From: an uncultured Bacilli bacterium
Lineage (GTDB): Bacteria > Bacillota_I > Bacilli_A > RF39 > UBA660
NCBI GenBank assembly: GCA_910577505.1
Contig: CAJTLN010000005.1
Span: 1 to 64,000, forward strand
Direction: 5' to 3'
DNA length: 64,000 nt
The notes below the pieces were generated by a model. It did not search any database. It saw nothing but the letters and a program-made list of their open reading frames with translations, and was not told where the DNA came from. The translations under genes were made by a program, and so were the position numbers. Below, in pieces: positions 59,464 through 64,000 of the stretch (position 1 is the stretch's first letter; each line of letters begins with the position of its first letter).

Positions 59464-61581
59464 ATGAAAAAAGTGTTACAATTTTTAATATGTTTTGTTG
59501 TAATATTAGTAATTCCTGTTATGGTATTTGCAGAAGAATTTGAATCAGAAATATTTCCAATATCTAATTTATTAGAAAAGTATGACTTTGGAGATTCTTA
59601 CATAATGAATTTTGGTGTTACTAAATATTCTAATATGCACTCAACAGGTAGTCCTGGTTTGTCTTTTGTTGGTAGTTATATTAATGACTATCCAGAAGAT
59701 ATTGAAGTATATATAACTATTAATATTTATGATAAAGATAAAATATTATTAGATAGAATAAGTAAATTAATTAAAGTTTCATCTGGTAATAGTTCTTTAT
59801 ATAATGTAGATATTTATCAAAAAGATGTTAATTATAATATAGATGCAATTAAGTATTATTCCATTTCTGCTGATTTTGTTACTGATATAGAATTGATTGA
59901 TAAAGTAAAACAAGATTATTATTATTTAGAAAATTATAGGATAAAAGTTAATGTTAATGAAAATAATATATATAATGTTGAAGAAACTTTTTTAGCTGTA
60001 TTTAAAAATAATGTTCTTCCAATAAAGAAAGAACTTCCATTAAGACTTAGATATATAAGAGGAGATAATACAAAAGTTAATAAAAGAATTTTGATTAGTA
60101 ATATTGATATAAAAGACTATTATGAATTAAATATAGATAATGGAATGCGCATTTTTGAAATAGGTAAACTTGATAAGGTTAATACTAAGAAAAACTATGT
60201 TATAAAATATGATTATGATGTAGGCAAGGATACATTAAATTCTAAGGACGAATTTGTATTTTATCTATCTAATAGTTTTGAGCAGAAAATAACTGGATTA
60301 GAATTTGAAATTAAAATGCCAAAAGAATTTGATGAATCAAATATAAGATTTGTTGATAATAATGGTATTTTAATTGATAATGTAAAATATGAAGTAAAAG
60401 ATAATATTATAAGTGGAAAGATTGAGGGAGATATAAATCCTAATACTTATTATGCAATTAATATTATTTTAAAAAATAATTATTTTAAAGAGTGTAATTA
60501 TAATATAAATGTATATACTATTTTATCTTTTATCTTACCAGTTATATATATGATAGTAGCTTTTGTTATTTTGATTGTAAATATAATTGTTTATAAAAAT
60601 AAAAAATATAATGGAGATATATGTTTTAATGAAGAAATAAATAGCTTAGAATTAGGTTTTTTATATAAAGGAGAAGTAAAAGATAAAGATATTGCTTCAT
60701 TGGTTTTTTGGTTAGCTAATAAAGGCTATATAACAATAAGCAAAACTAAAAAAGATTATAAAATTGAATATGTAAAAAAATATAGAGGAAATGATAGAGT
60801 AGAAAAAACTTTTATAGAAGAATTATTTAAAGAAAAGAAAGTATTAAGTAAGAATGAGATAATAAAATCATTTTCGGATATAAGAGAAAAAATTTGTTTA
60901 GATTTGGATGATTCTAAGAGAAAGAAAAAGATATTTATAAGACCTTTATTAAATTATAAAATTGTATTTATGTTAATGATTATAAATATCTTTATTATAA
61001 ATGTTATTAGTCTTTTAATAGAATATAAACCTGATGTTATTCTATTTAATATTATTGTTAGTGGAATCGGATATGTAATAATGTTTATAAATTTATTTAA
61101 TGATAAAAAACCATTAGAAAAATTATTATATATATTAGTATCATTAATATTAATTGTTATACCAATAGTTTTAACATCTTATTCTGCATTTTTGCAAAGT
61201 AATTTATTTATTATTTCTTATGTTTTGGGAATATTTAGTATGCTAGTTATTGCTATTATAAGCAGTTGTTTAAGTAATAGAACAAGATATGGAAAGAAAA
61301 TGCTTTATAAGATAAAAGCTTATCAGGAATTATTAAAAAAATGTGATGATGAGTTTATTAATAATGAATTAAAGAATAATAAAAATTTATTGTATGATGT
61401 ATTGGCTTATAGTTTTGTACTTGGAATATCTGAAGAATGGATAGAAAAGTTTAATGATAAAGATATAGAAGGCCCTAGTTGGTATAATACACAGAAATTT
61501 AAATTACAAGAATTTTATGAAGATATGAAGAATATTTATTCAGATGTATTCTTGGCTTTAAAAAATAATGTAAATAGGTGA
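59464..61581 (+). CDS. DUF2207 family membrane protein
   Basis: 705-residue secreted-membrane protein. It has a signal peptide (MKKVLQFLICFVVILVIPVMVFAEE), an extracellular region in which YRIKVNVNENNIYNVEETFLAVF starts the DUF2207 beta domain, a membrane helix (about 355-380), a cytoplasmic part with LGFLYKGEVKDKDIASLVFWLANKGYI, typical of the family, and several C-terminal helices (about 500-600). ATG 59464 is chosen; TTG 59455 would add three residues. The role of this family is unknown. The next gene begins at the stop. Confidence 0.85.
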   Translation: MKKVLQFLICFVVILVIPVMVFAEEFESEIFPISNLLEKYDFGDSYIMNFGVTKYSNMHSTGSPGLSFVGSYINDYPEDIEVYITINIYDKDKILLDRISKLIKVSSGNSSLYNVDIYQKDVNYNIDAIKYYSISADFVTDIELIDKVKQDYYYLENYRIKVNVNENNIYNVEETFLAVFKNNVLPIKKELPLRLRYIRGDNTKVNKRILISNIDIKDYYELNIDNGMRIFEIGKLDKVNTKKNYVIKYDYDVGKDTLNSKDEFVFYLSNSFEQKITGLEFEIKMPKEFDESNIRFVDNNGILIDNVKYEVKDNIISGKIEGDINPNTYYAINIILKNNYFKECNYNINVYTILSFILPVIYMIVAFVILIVNIIVYKNKKYNGDICFNEEINSLELGFLYKGEVKDKDIASLVFWLANKGYITISKTKKDYKIEYVKKYRGNDRVEKTFIEELFKEKKVLSKNEIIKSFSDIREKICLDLDDSKRKKKIFIRPLLNYKIVFMLMIINIFIINVISLLIEYKPDVILFNIIVSGIGYVIMFINLFNDKKPLEKLLYILVSLILIVIPIVLTSYSAFLQSNLFIISYVLGIFSMLVIAIISSCLSNRTRYGKKMLYKIKAYQELLKKCDDEFINNELKNNKNLLYDVLAYSFVLGISEEWIEKFNDKDIEGPSWYNTQKFKLQEFYEDMKNIYSDVFLALKNNVNR

Positions 61582-61586
61582 TATGT

Positions 61587-62393
61587 ATGGATAAGATAAA
61601 ACAAACTGAATTTAATATAGGTGATGAGGTTCTAATTATAAGTAGTAATATGAGAGGAATTGTTAAAAGTATTGTTTCTTATTTAGGTAAAGGAGATAAT
61701 ATTTATTTAGTATCAGTTAATAATAAAGATAAAATGTGCATAGAATCTAATTTGAGATTAAGTAAAAAGAAAAATGTTGATTTAAATGTTAATATAAGAG
61801 ATATGGGTATTAATTTTCAAATAGAAGATCGTATTCGTACAATTATAGATAAGATTGATTTAAAATTAACTGATGATCCTTCTGTACAGTTGTTGAATGC
61901 TTGTAAACTACAAGCTTATTTGGCTATGAATGATGATTATGAAGATACTGATTTTAAAATAGGTGATAGTGTTACTAAGAATGAATTATATCATGGATTA
62001 GTCAATGGAGATTTCGATAGTATTATAAATTCATATGTATTTAGCGAAATCTTGAAAAAAGTTGGAATGAATGTTTTGAATGTTGCAACTAAGTCTGAAG
62101 ATGGTCAATTTTATGTATCTAATTTAGTTTTAATAGATAATGAATATTATTATTTTGATGTAACATTAGAAGCTATTGTTTTTCAAGAAAATGGTGCTAA
62201 AGAAGAAGACTTTGTATTGTATTGTGGTGCACTTGGTAAGAAAAGTTATGAACAGTTTTTTAAACCATTATGTTTATTAGACTTTAATGATAAATTAAGT
62301 GAGAATAGTTTACCAAATAATATTTCTAGAGAAGATATTGATATTGATATAGTAAATAAAATGTTAAATATAGGAATAGATGTAGATGAATAA
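61587..62393 (+). CDS. Degenerate transglutaminase-like protein with SH3-like N-terminus
   Basis: 268-residue soluble protein. The start (NIGDEVLIISSNMRGIVKSIV) looks like a small SH3-type barrel. Residues about 145-200 follow the transglutaminase-like pattern (SEILKKVGMNVLNVATK...VSNLVLIDNEYYYFDVTLE), where a Cys, a His and an Asp form the triad; the Asp is in FDVT but the Cys and His positions are changed, so it is probably not an active peptidase. ATG 61587 follows AGGTGAT. It lies between the DUF2207 gene and a helical protein gene in one operon. Confidence 0.65.
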   Translation: MDKIKQTEFNIGDEVLIISSNMRGIVKSIVSYLGKGDNIYLVSVNNKDKMCIESNLRLSKKKNVDLNVNIRDMGINFQIEDRIRTIIDKIDLKLTDDPSVQLLNACKLQAYLAMNDDYEDTDFKIGDSVTKNELYHGLVNGDFDSIINSYVFSEILKKVGMNVLNVATKSEDGQFYVSNLVLIDNEYYYFDVTLEAIVFQENGAKEEDFVLYCGALGKKSYEQFFKPLCLLDFNDKLSENSLPNNISREDIDIDIVNKMLNIGIDVDE

Positions 62394-62874
62394 TAAAGTT
62401 ATTAATGATTTGTTTGGTAAAGATTTAATTACAGCAATGCAAGAATTATTAGAAGAGTTTGTAGCACTTGATTATGATATTGGGATGTTATTAAATAAGT
62501 TAAAAAATGTTAATGAATCAATTAGAGTTGGTTTGTATTTAATGGCTTTAGAAAGAAATTATAATTCAATGGTTTTAAAATTAAACTCTGTTAATAAGAT
62601 GTTAAATAACGAAAGAAAAGATAAATTTTTAGAAGCTTATAAAAAAGGAGAAATGGAGAAGTTTTTAGCTCTTATGGGTAAGAACGATAAAATTTCTTTG
62701 ATGGAGGATTTAGGTGTAAATGTTGATATTAAAGGTAGAGCATTGTTATCTAAAGAAAAGAGAAAATATTATGATATACTTAGTGAGTCAATTATGGATG
62801 ATCAAGTTATAGATGCTAGGAATGGTATTGATAGGTTTATTAAGTATAAAAAAGAAGATAAAAAAGAAGCTTAA
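62386..62874 (+). CDS. Unknown helical protein
   Basis: 162-residue protein, all-helical, without membrane segments, not recognised. It overlaps the previous gene by eight bases (ATGAATAA), so it is translationally coupled and probably works with it. Its TAA stop sits in the terminator stem (62867-62886). Confidence 0.65.
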   Translation: MNNKVINDLFGKDLITAMQELLEEFVALDYDIGMLLNKLKNVNESIRVGLYLMALERNYNSMVLKLNSVNKMLNNERKDKFLEAYKKGEMEKFLALMGKNDKISLMEDLGVNVDIKGRALLSKEKRKYYDILSESIMDDQVIDARNGIDRFIKYKKEDKKEA

Positions 62875-62890
62875 GAATTTAAGCTTTTTT
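62867..62890 (+). terminator. Terminator containing the stop codon
   Basis: AAGCTTAA (62867-62874) / TTAAGCTT (62879-62886) then T's; the TAA stop is 62872-62874. Confidence 0.8.
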
Positions 62891-62928
62891 ATTTATGTGT
62901 TAAAATGAGTAGGAGAGGTAGTGTTAAG

Positions 62929-63864
62929 ATGAGTAATATTTTAAAAAGAATAGAAGAGTCAACTAAATATGTTAGTGAAAATTCTAAATATGTAAAAATT
63001 AATTATGATGTAATAGATAATATTATAGAAAATAATGATATAAAAAGTACTAAGTATTGGATGGAATCAAATCCTTTTGGTTTACTTGATATGGAACTTA
63101 GGGATATAATTAATTTTTTATTAGTTTATCATACTATTGGTTTGTGTTGCTTTTGGGGAGATCCTAAATGGGAATTAGAGACTCTTAATGGTAAGAAAAC
63201 TGATGGATCTTTTGGTCTTGTTTATGCATTAATTGAAAATTTTAAAAAAGGTATGGATTATGATATGTCTTATGAAGAATTTAGAATTATGTTAAAGGGA
63301 AATGTTGATATACCATTGGTAGAAGAAAGATATGATTGTTTTGTAGAAATGAGCAAATATTTGAAATCAATTAAGGGGGATTTTTATAATCAAATAAAGG
63401 ATATAAATGATGATGTAACATTACTTGATTATATTATTGATAATTTTAATTATTTTGAAGATATTAGTGAATATAAAGGAGAAAAAATATATTTTTATAA
63501 AAAGGCTCAATTATTTACATCTGATATATTAAATGTTAAGAAGTTAGTTGGTAAAATTGATGTAGATTTATCTCATTTAGTTGGATGTGCTGATTATAAG
63601 ATACCACAAGTAATGAGATGTTTAGGGATGCTAGAATTTAATGAAGAGTTATCTAGTTTAGTTGATAGTATGACTTTAATTCCTAGTGGTTCAGAGAAAG
63701 AAATAGAAATAAGAGCAAATGATATTGTTGTTATTGATTATATTTATAAAAAGTTGAACTCAGATGTTACAAGAATAAATGTAAATGATTTTATATGGTT
63801 GTTGGGACAAGATAAGAGTAAAATGATTAAACCATATCATAGAACAAGAACAATGAACTATTAA
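62929..63864 (+). CDS. Queuosine salvage glycosylase (QNG1/DUF2419 family)
   Basis: 311-residue member of the queuosine salvage family (Qng1), which frees queuine from queuosine or its 5'-phosphate. CFWGDPKWELE, IYFYKKAQLFTSDI, GCADYKIPQVMRCLGMLEF, GSEKEIEIRANDIVVIDYI and VNDFIWLLGQDK are all family hallmarks. ATG 62929 has AGGAGAGG upstream at ten bases; ATG 62905 overlaps a TAAAAT box and is less likely. The presence implies that this organism takes queuosine or queuine from its surroundings. The length matches the family. Confidence 0.9.
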   Translation: MSNILKRIEESTKYVSENSKYVKINYDVIDNIIENNDIKSTKYWMESNPFGLLDMELRDIINFLLVYHTIGLCCFWGDPKWELETLNGKKTDGSFGLVYALIENFKKGMDYDMSYEEFRIMLKGNVDIPLVEERYDCFVEMSKYLKSIKGDFYNQIKDINDDVTLLDYIIDNFNYFEDISEYKGEKIYFYKKAQLFTSDILNVKKLVGKIDVDLSHLVGCADYKIPQVMRCLGMLEFNEELSSLVDSMTLIPSGSEKEIEIRANDIVVIDYIYKKLNSDVTRINVNDFIWLLGQDKSKMIKPYHRTRTMNY

Positions 63865-63923
63865 TTTTGACTTTATAAATTTTTTCGTATATAATATGTT
63901 TCACGTTGTTAAGGGGGACTTTT

Positions 63924-64000
63924 ATGATAGCAGCAAAAAAGGTTCCAACTTCTAAGTTAGTTTATGCATCAGTTTTTCCAGGTAAAATTGAAGTTAAATC
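63924..64000 (+). CDS. 5' end of an unknown gene, cut by the window edge
   Basis: ATG 63924 follows AAGGGGG at seven bases and opens 25 codons without a stop (MIAAKKVPTSKLVYASVFP...). The 60 bases before it hold a TATAAT (63891-63896) as promoter candidate. Too short to assign. Confidence 0.6.
   Translation, partial: MIAAKKVPTSKLVYASVFPGKIEVK

Noticed and set aside
1..64000. Mycoplasma-type code (TGA as Trp)
   Set aside because: Several well-supported genes end in TGA (for example Fic copy 1 at 26384 and the gene ending at 39906), and Trp is written TGG.

Overview
The window reads as chromosomal DNA of an AT-rich, Gram-positive bacterium of the Bacillota, probably one of the small-genome gut Bacilli related to Erysipelotrichales or Mollicutes (inference). 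The reasons are very low G+C by eye, almost all genes on the + strand, AGGAGG/AGGTG ribosome sites, a T-box riboswitch, FemAB and NodB cell-wall enzymes, and use of TGA as a stop (standard code, so not a mycoplasma code). No rRNA, tRNA, CRISPR array, transposase or integrase was seen.

Region 1 (1-22.5 kb) is mostly housekeeping. It holds a membrane M23 peptidase with a VirB2-like front end, the t6A tRNA-modification genes tsaE-tsaB-rimI-tsaD, a sugar-nucleotide-type reductase, a patatin lipase, YebC, an OmpR/HisKA two-component pair, LemA-like and other membrane proteins, a convergent FemAB-like/ArsC-Spx pair, a double-length ThyX, a polysaccharide deacetylase, a HigB-HigA/ImmA toxin-antitoxin pair, an S51 peptidase and an orphan primase-type zinc finger protein.

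Region 2 (22.7-40.7 kb) is a dense defence island. In order it carries a TPR/cold-shock gene split by a -1 frameshift at an A7 run; RnlA-RnlB (RNase LS-type toxin and antitoxin); a Fic protein; an LlaJI-like restriction-modification operon (C5 methylase, McrB-like GTPase, PD-(D/E)xK subunit); 0.7 kb of decayed DNA; a retron with a phosphoribosyltransferase-type effector, a structured msr-msd RNA and a reverse transcriptase; a GNAT; an operon of a P-loop protein, a PIN-GNAT-PUA-like fusion and an ASCH protein, for which I know no description as a system; an orphan XRE-ImmA regulator; a second, very similar Fic protein; and two unknown genes. The two Fic genes bracket about 12 kb of restriction, retron and PIN/ASCH genes.

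Region 3 (40.8-64 kb) returns to core genes: MTA/SAH nucleosidase, a frameshifted membrane gene, a GH13 amylase, an Asp-specific T-box in front of two different aspartyl-tRNA synthetases (bacterial AspS plus an archaeal-type, probably tRNA(Asn)-charging AspS2), small membrane proteins, a nucleotidase, an S66 carboxypeptidase, a MarR-controlled asymmetric heterodimeric ABC exporter, a PP2C-type phosphatase, a DUF2207 membrane protein, a degenerate transglutaminase-like protein and a queuosine-salvage glycosylase. The window ends inside a gene.

Intergenic spaces are very compact. Terminators often start in, or contain, the stop codon of the preceding gene and are followed at once by an extended -10 promoter (TGnTATAAT), so one short stretch ends one unit and starts the next. 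Functions are assigned from motifs read by eye; no database search was possible.
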